Assembly: GCA_963782885.1 (NCBI GenBank)
Contig: CAWALL010000015.1
Coordinates: 186,001 to 250,000 of the forward strand
Length of the DNA: 64,000 nt
Direction of reading: 5' to 3'
Source: DATAOG01 sp963782885
Lineage (GTDB): Bacteria; Pseudomonadota; Alphaproteobacteria; Geminicoccales; Geminicoccaceae
Every line of letters begins with the position of its first letter. The first letter of the stretch is position 1. Below the pieces are notes generated by a model. It saw nothing but the letters and a program-made list of their open reading frames with translations. It was not told the DNA's origin and did not search any database. Of the stretch, positions 51,327 to 59,511 are shown piece by piece. Both the position numbers and the translations under genes were made by a program.

Positions 51327-52250
51327 TCAGGCGAAGAAGCCCGGACCGGCGCGCGCCTTCAGCTCCAGGCCGGCATCGCGCCCGAGCGCCTCGGCCTCCG
51401 TCGGCGCCCCCTGCCGCGTCGTGCGCAGGCAGACGCTGCCGTCCGGGCACGCCACCAGGGCCGCGAGCCGCAGCCCCGCCGCGTCGCACTCGGCGTGGCC
51501 GGCGATCGGGGTGTGGCAGGAGCCGTCGAGCGCCGCCAGCAGCGCGCGCTCGGCGCCGACGCAGGCGGCGCTCCCCGGATCGTCGAGCGCCGCCAGCAAC
51601 GCCAGGGTCCGCGCGTCGTCCGTGCGGCCTTCGACCCCGATCGCGCCCTGGCCGACCGCCGGCAGCATGACCTCGGGCGACAGGACGGTGGCACCCGCCG
51701 GCGCGATCCCGAGGCGCTCGAGGCCGGCCTGCGCCAGCAGGGTGGCATCGACCGCGCCGGCCGCGAGCTTCTGCAGCCGGGTCTCGACGTTGCCGCGGAT
51801 CGGAACAACCCGAAGCTCGGGACGGCGCGCCAGCACCTGCGCCTGCCGGCGCGGCGAAGACGTCCCGACCACGGCGTCCGGCGGCAGGCCGTCGAGCCCG
51901 GCGCCGTCGCGGGTGATCAGCACGTCGCGCGGGTCAGCCCGCGCCAGGACCGCGCCCAGCGCGAGGCCGGCCGGCAGCCAGGTCGGCAGATCCTTGACCG
52001 AGTGCACCGCGAGATCGATCCGCTCCTCGAGCAGCGCCGCCTCGAGCTCCTTGCAGAACAGGCCTTTGCCGCCGAGCTCCGCGAGCGGCCGGTCGGTGAC
52101 CCGATCGCCGGTCGTCCGGATCACCACGACCTCGAGCGCTCCCGGCGCCGCCAGCTTCGGGTGCGCCCGCTCGAGCGCGCCCACGACCAGCGCCGTCTGG
52201 ACGCGGGCGAGCGCCGAGCCGCGGGTGCCGATGCGCAGCCGCGCACTCAG
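51327..52250 (-). CDS. hemC: Hydroxymethylbilane synthase (start codon atypical)
   Basis: The body is a normal HemC: VVVIRTTGDRVTDRPLAELGGKGLFCKELE, VHSVKDLPTWLPAGL, TSSPRRQAQVLARRPEL, RGNVETRLQKL and the dipyrromethane attachment Cys in LDGSCHTPIAGH. The essential N-terminal motif LRIGTRGSALARVQTALV is also in frame, but no ATG, GTG or TTG precedes it before an upstream stop. CTG at 52250, with GAGGG 7 bp before it, would give a normal 307-residue protein (start LSARLRIGTRGS). A GTG at 52184 would cut off the motif. An ATG at 52292 is one base out of frame, so an indel is the alternative. Confidence 0.85.
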   Translation of the reverse strand: MSARLRIGTRGSALARVQTALVVGALERAHPKLAAPGALEVVVIRTTGDRVTDRPLAELGGKGLFCKELEAALLEERIDLAVHSVKDLPTWLPAGLALGAVLARADPRDVLITRDGAGLDGLPPDAVVGTSSPRRQAQVLARRPELRVVPIRGNVETRLQKLAAGAVDATLLAQAGLERLGIAPAGATVLSPEVMLPAVGQGAIGVEGRTDDARTLALLAALDDPGSAACVGAERALLAALDGSCHTPIAGHAECDAAGLRLAALVACPDGSVCLRTTRQGAPTEAEALGRDAGLELKARAGPGFFA

Positions 52251-52309
52251 CGTCGGGCCCTCGATCGGCGGCTGGCGGTCATGCCGGCGCGGGCTTATCT
52301 GCTGAGATC

Positions 52310-53398
52310 ATGTCCAGGACCGTTAGCACATCGCGCCCGAAGGTGGTGCTCGGAATCGAGACCAGCTGCGACGAGACCGGGGCCGCCCTGGTCGACGCCG
52401 AGCGCCGGATTCTCGCCGAGGCGCTGCAGAGCCAGGAGGACCGGCACGCGCCGTTCGGCGGCGTCGTGCCCGAGATCGCGGCGCGCGCCCACGTCGAGGT
52501 GCTGGACCGGCTGATCGCCCGGGTGATGACCGAGGCGGGGCTCGAGTTCGGCCAGCTCGCAGGCGTCGCCGCCAGTGCCGGCCCCGGTCTGATCGGCGGC
52601 CTGATCGTGGGCCTCGTGACCGCCAAGGCGATCTCTGCGGTCCACCGCCGCCCGCTGCTCGCGATCAACCATCTCGAAGCCCACGCGCTCACCGCCCGCC
52701 TGACCCACGACGTCGATTTTCCCTACCTTTTGCTGCTGATCTCGGGCGGCCACTGCCAACTTCTGGTGGTCCAGGGCGTCGGGCACTACCGGCGGCTCGG
52801 CACCACCCTCGACGATGCGCTGGGCGAGGCGTTCGACAAGGCCGCCAAGATGCTGAACCTCGGCTTTCCGGGCGGCCCCGCGGTCGAGCGCGCGGCCGCA
52901 GGCGGCGACCCCGACCGTTTCCCGCTGCCGCGGCCGCTGGTCGGCCAGTCCGGCTGCCATTTCTCGCTCTCCGGTCTCAAGACCGCGCTCCGCCAGACGA
53001 TCGAGCGGCTGGGGCCAGGGGCCCTCGAGCCGCCGGCCCTGAACGACCTCTGCGCCAGCTTCCAGGCGGCGGCCGGCGACATCCTGGTCGATCGCACCCG
53101 GCGCGCCGCGCGCGTTCTGCGGACCGAACATCCCGGTGCCGATACGCTGGTGGTCGCGGGCGGGGTCGCCGCCAATGCTGATCTGCGCGCCCGGCTTGCC
53201 GGGCTCGCGGCCGAGGCCGGGCTCCACCTGATCGTGCCGCCGCCCCGGCTGTGCACCGACAACGGCGTGATGATCGCCTGGGCCGGGCAGGAGCGCCTGG
53301 CGCAGGGCCTGATCGACAACCTCGCCGCGCCGGTGCGCACCCGCTGGCCGCTCGACCCCACGGCCGAGCCCGCGCTCGGCGCCGGCGTCAAGGCTTAG
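52310..53398 (+). CDS. tsaD: tRNA threonylcarbamoyladenosine transferase
   Basis: 362 residues. VVLGIETSCDETGAALVD at the start, GGVVPEIAARAHVE, the metal site LLAINHLEAHALTARL, LLLISGGHCQLLVV, LDDALGEAFDKAAKML and LVVAGGVAANADLRARL are all typical of TsaD (Kae1/YgjD). With TsaB and TsaE it places the t6A37 modification on ANN-decoding tRNAs. The gene is divergent from hemC with a 59-bp gap, a conserved alphaproteobacterial arrangement. Confidence 0.96.
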   Translation: MSRTVSTSRPKVVLGIETSCDETGAALVDAERRILAEALQSQEDRHAPFGGVVPEIAARAHVEVLDRLIARVMTEAGLEFGQLAGVAASAGPGLIGGLIVGLVTAKAISAVHRRPLLAINHLEAHALTARLTHDVDFPYLLLLISGGHCQLLVVQGVGHYRRLGTTLDDALGEAFDKAAKMLNLGFPGGPAVERAAAGGDPDRFPLPRPLVGQSGCHFSLSGLKTALRQTIERLGPGALEPPALNDLCASFQAAAGDILVDRTRRAARVLRTEHPGADTLVVAGGVAANADLRARLAGLAAEAGLHLIVPPPRLCTDNGVMIAWAGQERLAQGLIDNLAAPVRTRWPLDPTAEPALGAGVKA

Positions 53399-53514
53399 GC
53401 CGCGAGCCGCAGGGATAATGCAACAGCCAATCCGGTCAGGCTGCCCGGCCGCGGGCCTGCCGCGCTGCAAGGTCGCTCCGGCGAGATCGCTCAGCGGGGT
53501 GTATCGCATCCGGT

Positions 53515-53893
53515 CTACCGCGTTTTGAGCGCTCTCTCGGCGGGCGGCGGAACGCTCTTGATCCTCTCCAGGAGATGGAACATGCCAGAACTCAAAGCCG
53601 CATTGGCCATCGTCTCGACATTGAGGCCCTGCAGGCTCGCCTCTTCAGCCAGCCGTTGATAGACGTCGTCTTGAACACCGATCGTTCGCTTGCTCACCGC
53701 GGCCGCAGAAGGTCTGGGGATCGGCCGGCCCGCTTCGCGCATGGCCGCGATCCAGCATCGTATGGCGTCAGCGCCATTATGGGGTCGCGCCGTCGGACAT
53801 ACAGCCCGGTAGATCCGGAAATTCGATCAAATACCCGCCGCCTTCATCCTCGCTCAGCGGAACCATGGTGAAAGGATATTCAAGGCTCGTCAT
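53515..53893 (-). pseudogene. hicB: hicB antitoxin gene disrupted by a small deletion/frameshift
   Basis: From ATG 53893 the frame reads MTSLEYPFTMVPLSEDEGG, then GYLIEFPDLPGCMSDGATP and meets TAA. In the next frame NGADAIRCWIAAMREAGRP follows at once and runs to the stop at 53515, including the C-terminal ribbon-helix-helix half (RTIGVQDDVYQRLAEEA). Intact HicB has about five more residues (of EEALA type) between GATP and the next helix. A deletion that is not a multiple of three therefore seems to have split the gene. The downstream half alone has a possible start at 53742 and could make a 75-residue DNA-binding protein. Confidence 0.8.
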
Positions 53894-54155
53894 GCTCGCC
53901 CCTCAGGGTCGCCTCGGCCGCCGCCACCCTTTCGATATCCTCGATCATCGCGAGGAACCTTCGAACGTACACCGGCTTGATTGGCCGGCGCGCCGGAACC
54001 GACAGGGCGCGGACCATCTTCGTATGCTCGAAGATGACGTGGCTCCCGTGACCGCTCTTCACGTGCACTTTGTAAGCACGAGCCACGGTGTCAAGCTGCT
54101 CGATCCGCCAGTCGGTCTTCGGATGGCGCCGCATCCCTGAAGACCTCTTCGCCAT
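53880..54155 (-). CDS. hicA: HicA-family mRNA interferase toxin
   Basis: 91 residues (or 84 from ATG 54134). The double-stranded-RNA-binding-like fold has WRIEQLDTVARAYKVHVKSGHGSHVIFEH with the catalytic His in GSHVIF, then SVPARRPIKPVYVRRFLAMI. HicA toxins cleave mRNA and are neutralised by HicB. Its stop overlaps the hicB start by 14 bp. The toxin gene itself looks intact, although its antitoxin is disrupted. Confidence 0.85.
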   Translation of the reverse strand: MAKRSSGMRRHPKTDWRIEQLDTVARAYKVHVKSGHGSHVIFEHTKMVRALSVPARRPIKPVYVRRFLAMIEDIERVAAAEATLRGEHDEP

Positions 54156-54206
54156 CCAGTCTTCGTCGGATCACGCCATCGCAGGCAAGGCGGCACGTCG
54201 ATATGA

Positions 54207-54986
54207 TCAGAACGCGCTGTTGAACAGGCCCCCGTCGAGCAGAAGGTTCTGGCCGGTGATGTAACCGGCGCGCGCGCTGCAGAGGAAGGCGCAGGCGTCG
54301 CCCAACTCCTGCGGGTCGCCGATCCGGCGCGCCGGCACCAGGCTTTCGCGCTCACTGGCGAACTGCTCGCGCGACTTGCCCTGGACCCTGGCGGTCGCGT
54401 CGATCCCGGCCCAGTAGCGGTCCGTGTCGAAGAAACCGGGCAGCACGTTGTTGATCGTGACCCCGGCGGGCGCGACCGAGCGCGCGACGCCGGCGACGAA
54501 GGCGGTGAGCCCGGCGCGCGCGCCCGACGACAGATCGAGCCCCTGAACCGGCATCCGGACCGAGATCGAGGTGATGTTGACGATCCGGCCGAAGCGCCGC
54601 TCGACCATCTGGTCGATGGTCGCCTGAATCAGCTCGATCGGGGTCACCATGTTCCAGGTCACGCCGGTCAGGATCGCGCTCCGGTCGAGCTCGCGGAAAT
54701 CCTTGAACGGCGGCCCGCCGGCGTTGGTCACCAGGATGTCCGGATCGGGCAGAGCGTCCAGCAGCTTCGCCTGGCCCTCGCGGGTCGTGACGTCGGCCGC
54801 CACGGCCCTGATCTCGCTGCCGGTCTCCCGGCGCAGTTCCGCAGCGCTCGCCTCGAGGCGCTCCGCATCGAGCCCGTTGACCACCACCGAGACCCCGGCC
54901 TGCGCCAGCGCCCGCGCGCAGGCCTTGCCCAAGCCCCGGCTCGACGCGCAGACGATCGCCCGCCGGCCCGCGATCCCCAGATCCAT
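54207..54986 (-). CDS. Short-chain dehydrogenase/reductase
   Basis: 259 residues. The nucleotide motif is RRAIVCASSRGLGKACARALAQAG, with a C-A-S-S-R-G start instead of TGxxxGxG. NAGGPPFKDF, the catalytic Ser in VNITSISVRMP and the C-terminal GYITGQNLLLDGG are present. At the usual Tyr-x3-Lys site the sequence is LSSGARAGLTAFV, so the catalytic Tyr and Lys are absent. That, and the CASSRGLG start, match a divergent SDR group often called 3-oxoacyl-ACP reductase-like. It starts 14 bp after hutH. Confidence 0.85.
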   Translation of the reverse strand: MDLGIAGRRAIVCASSRGLGKACARALAQAGVSVVVNGLDAERLEASAAELRRETGSEIRAVAADVTTREGQAKLLDALPDPDILVTNAGGPPFKDFRELDRSAILTGVTWNMVTPIELIQATIDQMVERRFGRIVNITSISVRMPVQGLDLSSGARAGLTAFVAGVARSVAPAGVTINNVLPGFFDTDRYWAGIDATARVQGKSREQFASERESLVPARRIGDPQELGDACAFLCSARAGYITGQNLLLDGGLFNSAF

Positions 54987-55000
54987 TTTTCTTCTCTCCA

Positions 55001-56545
55001 CTAAGCCAACAGAGGCTGCTCGTGCGCAAGCTCGCCCGCGAGAATCGCGGCCGCAAGTCCGGAAATCTCGCCGGCGAGCGAGCGGTCCTCGGCCACGAAA
55101 GCGCCATGACGGCGCACCTCGCCAAGAACGGCCGAAAGGCGCGGACTGGTCTGCAGCGGACGGCGGAGCTCGATGCCCTGGGCCGCCGCGAACAGCTCGA
55201 TCGCGACGATGTGGGCGGCGTTCTCGGCCATCTCCAGCAGGCGCCGGCCGGCGTAGGTCGCCATGCTGACGTGGTCCTCCTGGTTGGCCGAGGTCGGCCG
55301 GCTGTCGATCGCGACCGGGTGCGCCAGATGCTGGTTCTCGCTGGCGAGCGCCGCCGCCGCGATCTGCGGCAGCATGAAGCCGGAGTTGAGCCCGGGCTCG
55401 GGGCTGAGGAAGGCCGGCAGGCCGCTCAGCGCCGGGTCGGTGAGCAGCGCGATCCGCCGCTCGGCGAGCGAGCCGATTTCCGACAACGCGAGCGCGAGCT
55501 GGTCGGCCGCGAACGCGACCGGTTGCCCGTGGAAATTGCCGCCCGAGAGGATTTCGCCCACGTCGCCCTCGGCGCTCGGGACGAACACGAGCGGATTGTC
55601 GGAGACGCCGTTCGCCTCGCGCTCGAGCGTCCGGCCCGCGGCTTCCATGAGGTCCAGGCAGGCACCCATGACCTGGGGCTGGCAGCGCAGACTGTAGGGG
55701 TCCTGGACGCGCGCGCAGTCGACGAGATGCGAGGCACGGATCCCGCTGCCGGCAAGCAGCTCGGTGAGGCGTCCGGCAACCCGGATCTGGCCCTGCTGGC
55801 CGCGCACCCGGTTGAGCCGCGCCTCGAACGGCACGTCGCTGCCGAGCGCGGCATCGACGCTCATCGCGCCCGCGACCAGCGCCGCGTCGAACACCGCGAC
55901 GGCCCGGAACCAGCCGACCAGCGCCAGCGCGGTCGAGACCTGGGTGCCGTTGAGCAGCGCCAGACCCTCCTTGGCCCGGAGCTCGACCGGCGCGGCTCCG
56001 ATCGCCTGCAGAACCTCGGCGGCCGGCCTAGTGGTCCCGGAAAAACGGATCTCGCCATGGCCGAGCAGGCAGCCGGCGAGATGGGCGAGCGGCGCCAGAT
56101 CGCCCGACGCGCCAACCGAGCCCTTGGCCGGGATCACCGGCAGGGCGTCGTGATTGAGCAACTCGAGCAGCAACTCGACGATCGGCCGCTGCACCCCGGA
56201 ATGGCCCAGCGCGAGGCTCGCCGCCTTGAGCACCAGAACCAGTCGGACCACGGGGTCGGGCAAGGGCGGGCCGACCCCGCACATGTGCGAGAGCACCAGC
56301 CGGCGCTGCAGCTCCAGGATGTCGTCGGGCGCGATCCGGGTGGTCGCGAGCTTGCCGAAGCCGGTATTGACGCCATAGACCGCGGCCTCGCCCCGCGCCG
56401 CCGCCTCGACCACCTGCGCCGCCGCCTCGACCGCCGGCCAGCAACCGTCGTCGAGCTGCACCTCCTGCCCGCCCTCGGCCAGCGCGCGGAGCTCGTTGGC
56501 TCTCAGCTCGCCCGGCTTCAGAACGGTCGTGATTCCTGACGTCAC
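55001..56545 (-). CDS. hutH: Histidine ammonia-lyase
   Basis: 514 residues. The MIO prosthetic group forms from A146-S147-G148 in GSVGASGDLAPLAHL. The selectivity position has S86-H87 (LVLSHMCGVG), the histidine-type pair rather than the tyrosine- or phenylalanine-type. YGVNTGFGKLA, GTQVSTALAL and SANQEDHVSM complete the pattern. It converts histidine to urocanate. The GTG at 56545 is favoured because of AGGTGGAG upstream. No hutU, hutI or hutG is nearby; an SDR gene follows in the operon, which is unusual. Confidence 0.9.
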   Translation of the reverse strand: MTSGITTVLKPGELRANELRALAEGGQEVQLDDGCWPAVEAAAQVVEAAARGEAAVYGVNTGFGKLATTRIAPDDILELQRRLVLSHMCGVGPPLPDPVVRLVLVLKAASLALGHSGVQRPIVELLLELLNHDALPVIPAKGSVGASGDLAPLAHLAGCLLGHGEIRFSGTTRPAAEVLQAIGAAPVELRAKEGLALLNGTQVSTALALVGWFRAVAVFDAALVAGAMSVDAALGSDVPFEARLNRVRGQQGQIRVAGRLTELLAGSGIRASHLVDCARVQDPYSLRCQPQVMGACLDLMEAAGRTLEREANGVSDNPLVFVPSAEGDVGEILSGGNFHGQPVAFAADQLALALSEIGSLAERRIALLTDPALSGLPAFLSPEPGLNSGFMLPQIAAAALASENQHLAHPVAIDSRPTSANQEDHVSMATYAGRRLLEMAENAAHIVAIELFAAAQGIELRRPLQTSPRLSAVLGEVRRHGAFVAEDRSLAGEISGLAAAILAGELAHEQPLLA

Positions 56546-56557
56546 GGCGAACTCCAC

Positions 56558-57004
56558 CTAAGCTGACGGCAGCAACACCGTTCGGAGCTTGCGTGAGCCG
56601 GCGAGGTCGCTCAGCCGACGGTCGGCGGTAACGATCGCCGCTCCGGCGTGCTCCGCAAGGGCCAGATACACGCAATCCGCCACCTTGTGCCGATGCGCCA
56701 GGGCCATGGTCAAGGCGGAGCGGATCACCGTCTCATCTCGATACAGACGTAGCGCGCTGCGACCCATCGCGCCGAGGATAAAGTCGAGGCCCTGTGTCGC
56801 CAGCTCTTCCTTCAGCTCGCCCGCCCCGACCTTGCGGTGCAATGCCGAGGCGACCTCGGTCAACATTAACCGAGGCGCGATCCAGTCGATCGGCCGCGAC
56901 AGCAAAGCCAGCGCCTCGGTCGCGCCGCGCTCTGGCACGATCCAGCGGACCGCGACCGATGCATCCACGACCGCGAGATCGAGCGCCGGCTCAGCCCCAG
57001 GCAT
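56558..57004 (-). CDS. vapC: VapC-type PIN-domain ribonuclease toxin
   Basis: 148 residues from ATG 57004. PIN-domain acidic residues are visible: D in AVVDASVAVRW, E in LMLTEVASALHRK, D in KVADCVYLALAE and D in AIVTADRRL. VapC toxins cut tRNA or rRNA with a divalent metal. It overlaps the antitoxin gene by 14 bp. Downstream, hutH begins only 12 bp later on the same strand. Confidence 0.9.
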   Translation of the reverse strand: MPGAEPALDLAVVDASVAVRWIVPERGATEALALLSRPIDWIAPRLMLTEVASALHRKVGAGELKEELATQGLDFILGAMGRSALRLYRDETVIRSALTMALAHRHKVADCVYLALAEHAGAAIVTADRRLSDLAGSRKLRTVLLPSA

Positions 57005-57236
57005 CTCGTTGCCTGCGGATGATTGCGACGCTGTCCGCGGCGGGATCATGCTCTTCCCCGGCCGTCACCGCCCGCAAGGCGGTGGCGCGACGGGCGAAGG
57101 CCTCCATGTCCGAAGCGACCGAGGCAGCAAGCGTTCGCCTAACTTCCTCCGCGAGCGAGATCCCCCAATTCTTGGCCCTGGTCCTCAGGTTGTCGGCAAC
57201 CCGTTCATCCAGATTACGCACATGAAGGTTGGCCAT
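56991..57236 (-). CDS. vapB: VapB/FitA-type antitoxin (cognate to the PIN toxin)
   Basis: 81 residues. The N-terminal ribbon-helix-helix is ANLHVRNLDERVADNLRTRAKNWG, then ISLAEEVRRTLAASVASD. This is the FitA/plasmid-stability (StbC) subfamily, and the C-terminal IIRRQRDAWG contacts the toxin. It overlaps the PIN gene and forms the usual pair. It is 58% identical, without gaps, to the gene just upstream at 57260. Confidence 0.88.
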   Translation of the reverse strand: MANLHVRNLDERVADNLRTRAKNWGISLAEEVRRTLAASVASDMEAFARRATALRAVTAGEEHDPAADSVAIIRRQRDAWG

Positions 57237-57259
57237 GAGTTTCTCCCATTGGGCGGGGC

Positions 57260-57505
57260 TCAGCCCCAGGCGTCCCGCTCCTCGCGGATGATCCGGGCGC
57301 TGTCCAGCTCCGGACGACCCGGCTTACCGCCGGCGGCGGCGTGCAGCGCCTTGGCGCGCTCGACCAGCTCGGCGCGATCACGGGCGACCGAAAGGGCGAG
57401 CGTGCGGCGCACCTCTTCCTCGAGCGAGATGCCTTTTTGGCGGGCGCGGGCCCGGAGCGCCGAAGCTACGTGGTCGTCGAGATTGCGAACCTTGAGGTCG
57501 GCCAT
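57260..57505 (-). CDS. Second VapB/FitA-type antitoxin, no toxin of its own
   Basis: 81 residues of the same family and length as the next gene (47 of 81 positions identical, no gap): ADLKVRNLDDHVASALRARARQKG, ISLEEEVRRTLALSVARD, and the same IIREERDAWG end. It has a promoter with a palindrome upstream. No toxin gene follows; 23 bp downstream comes the second vapB, then vapC. It is thus an extra antitoxin or the remains of a duplicated module. Confidence 0.88.
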   Translation of the reverse strand: MADLKVRNLDDHVASALRARARQKGISLEEEVRRTLALSVARDRAELVERAKALHAAAGGKPGRPELDSARIIREERDAWG

Positions 57506-57540
57506 GGCCCTTCCGACGCGTGCTGGGGGAACAGCGGCGA

Positions 57541-57570
57541 AGCTACTCTATGACCCCACGTGGGGGCAAG
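57541..57570 (-). promoter_or_regulatory. Promoter and palindromic operator of the vapB genes
   Basis: On the minus strand, TTGCCC (57570-57565) and TAGCTT (57546-57541) are separated by 18 bp. A perfect 12-bp palindrome CCCCACGTGGGG (57555-57566) covers the -35/spacer border. It is a likely binding site for the ribbon-helix-helix antitoxins, analogous to the relBE promoter. Confidence 0.55.
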
Positions 57571-57684
57571 CGCCGCGCCCGCAATTCGTCGCCTTGGATT
57601 CGTGCCCGAGTGTGCTACCACGTCGCCACAGCCCGGCGCATGGCCGGGACCGATCCTTCACCTCAGCTCCCGCTTCGAGGTTCC

Positions 57685-59004
57685 ATGTCGCCAAGCCAGC
57701 CTGCCCCCGCCCTGCTCGCCGATGCCGCGCGCGGCTTCTTCGAGCGGGCGCTCGACCGGGACGACCCCGAGCTGCTCGCGGCGATCCGGGGCGAGCTCAC
57801 CCGCCAGCAGAACCAGATCGAGCTGATCGCGTCCGAGAACATCGTCAGCCCCGCGGTGCTCGAGGCCCAGGGCTCGGTCCTGACCAACAAGTACGCCGAG
57901 GGCTATCCGGGCAGGCGCTACTACGGCGGCTGCGAGTACGTGGACGTCGCCGAGACGCTCGCGATCGAGCGCGTCACGCGCCTGTTCGGCTGCGGCTTCG
58001 CCAACGTCCAGCCGCACAGCGGCGCGTCCGCCAACCTCGCGGTGCTGTTCGCGCTCGCCAGGCCCGGCGATGTGATCCTCGGCATGTCGCTCGCCGCCGG
58101 CGGCCATCTGACCCACGGCGCCCGGCCCAACTTTTCCGGCAAATGGTTCGAGGCGGTCGGCTACGGCGTCCGCCGCCAGGACCACCGGATCGACTTCGAC
58201 CAAGTCCGCGACCTCGCCCGTCAGCACCGGCCCAAGGTGATCATCGCCGGCGGCTCGGCCTACCCGCCGATCATCGACTTCGCCGCGTTTCGCGCGATCG
58301 CGGACGAGGTCGACGCTTATCTCATGGTCGACATGGCCCATTTCGCGGGCCTGGTCGCGGCCGGCGTCCACCCGAGCCCGTTCCCGCACGCCCACGTCGT
58401 CACCAGCACGACCCACAAGACGCTGCGCGGCCCGCGTGGCGGCCTGATCCTCGCCGACGACGAGGCGATCGGCAAGAAGATCAACTCGGCCGTGTTCCCG
58501 GGCCTGCAGGGCGGACCGCTGATGCACGTGATCGCCGCCAAGGCGGTCGCCTTCGGCGAGGCGCTCAGGCCCGACTTCAAGCTCTACGGCCGCCAGGTGG
58601 TCGACAACGCCCGGGCGCTCGGCGAGGCCATGGCCGAGGCGGGGCTCGACCTGGTCGCGGGCGGCACCGACACGCATCTGCTCCTGGTCGATCTCAGGCC
58701 GATGGGGCTCACGGGCCGTGCGGCCGAGGCGAGCCTCGAGCGCGCGCACATGACCTGCAACAAGAACGGCATCCCGTTCGACCCCGAGCCGCCGACCGTG
58801 ACCTCGGGCATCCGGCTCGGCAGCCCGGCCGCGACCACCCGCGGCTTCGGCGTCGCCGAGTTCCGCGAGACCGGCCGGCTGATCGCCGAGGTTCTGCGCG
58901 GCCTGGTCGCCCACCCCGACGACAACACCGCCACCGAGGCGGCCGTCCGCGAGCAGGTCGAGGCGCTCTGCGCCCGCTTCCCGATCTATCCGGGCGCCGC
59001 GTAG
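57685..59004 (+). CDS. glyA: Serine hydroxymethyltransferase
   Basis: 439 residues. RQQNQIELIASENIVSPAVLEAQGSVLTNKYAEGYPGRRYYGG is the classical N-terminal block. NVQPHSGASANLAV, DMAHFAGLVAAG and the PLP Lys in VVTSTTHKTLRGPRGG follow. It interconverts serine and glycine with tetrahydrofolate. ATG 57685 with GAGG is the best start. It leads the nrdR-rib-nusB-thiL block, 3 bp before nrdR. Confidence 0.96.
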   Translation: MSPSQPAPALLADAARGFFERALDRDDPELLAAIRGELTRQQNQIELIASENIVSPAVLEAQGSVLTNKYAEGYPGRRYYGGCEYVDVAETLAIERVTRLFGCGFANVQPHSGASANLAVLFALARPGDVILGMSLAAGGHLTHGARPNFSGKWFEAVGYGVRRQDHRIDFDQVRDLARQHRPKVIIAGGSAYPPIIDFAAFRAIADEVDAYLMVDMAHFAGLVAAGVHPSPFPHAHVVTSTTHKTLRGPRGGLILADDEAIGKKINSAVFPGLQGGPLMHVIAAKAVAFGEALRPDFKLYGRQVVDNARALGEAMAEAGLDLVAGGTDTHLLLVDLRPMGLTGRAAEASLERAHMTCNKNGIPFDPEPPTVTSGIRLGSPAATTRGFGVAEFRETGRLIAEVLRGLVAHPDDNTATEAAVREQVEALCARFPIYPGAA

Positions 59005-59007
59005 GCC

Positions 59008-59511
59008 ATGCGCTGCCCGTTCTGCGGTTCCGACGACAACCAGGTCAAGGACTCGCGGCCGGTCGAGGAGGGTGGGGCCGTGCGCCGGCGGCGGCAGTGC
59101 AACGCCTGCGGCGCGCGGTTCACGACCTTCGAGCGAATCCAGTTGCGCGAGCTGACTGTAATCAAGCGCGACGGCCGCCGCCTGCCGTTCGATCGCGAAA
59201 AATTCAAGCGCTCGATCATGATCGCCACGCGCAAGCGCGGCATCGACGAGGAGCGGATCGAGCGGCTGGTCAACGGCATCGTGCGCGAGATCGAGATCAC
59301 CGGCGAGACCGAGATCGAGGCCAAGCGCCTGGGCGCGCTCGCGATGGAGCGGCTGGCCGGGCTCGATCAGGTGGCCTACGTGCGTTTCGCCTCAGTCTAC
59401 CGCGACTTCACCGGGATCAAGGACTTCGAGCAGTTCATCGCGCGCATGGGCACCGAGGTCGAGCCCGACGCCGCCGCCGTCGAGCGCTCCAATGCCGACG
59501 CTGCCGGATGA
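59008..59511 (+). CDS. nrdR: NrdR transcriptional repressor of ribonucleotide reductase genes
   Basis: 167 residues. A zinc ribbon with C3, C6, C31 and C34 (MRCPFCGS and QCNACGARFTTFER) is followed by an ATP-cone domain (LTVIKRDGRRLPFDREKFKRSI). NrdR senses ATP/dATP and represses nrd genes. It overlaps ribD by 20 bp. Confidence 0.96.
   Translation: MRCPFCGSDDNQVKDSRPVEEGGAVRRRRQCNACGARFTTFERIQLRELTVIKRDGRRLPFDREKFKRSIMIATRKRGIDEERIERLVNGIVREIEITGETEIEAKRLGALAMERLAGLDQVAYVRFASVYRDFTGIKDFEQFIARMGTEVEPDAAAVERSNADAAG

Noticed and set aside
59004..59500. An FMN riboswitch ahead of the rib genes.
   Set aside because: ribD overlaps nrdR and no FMN-element sequence is present in the short gaps.
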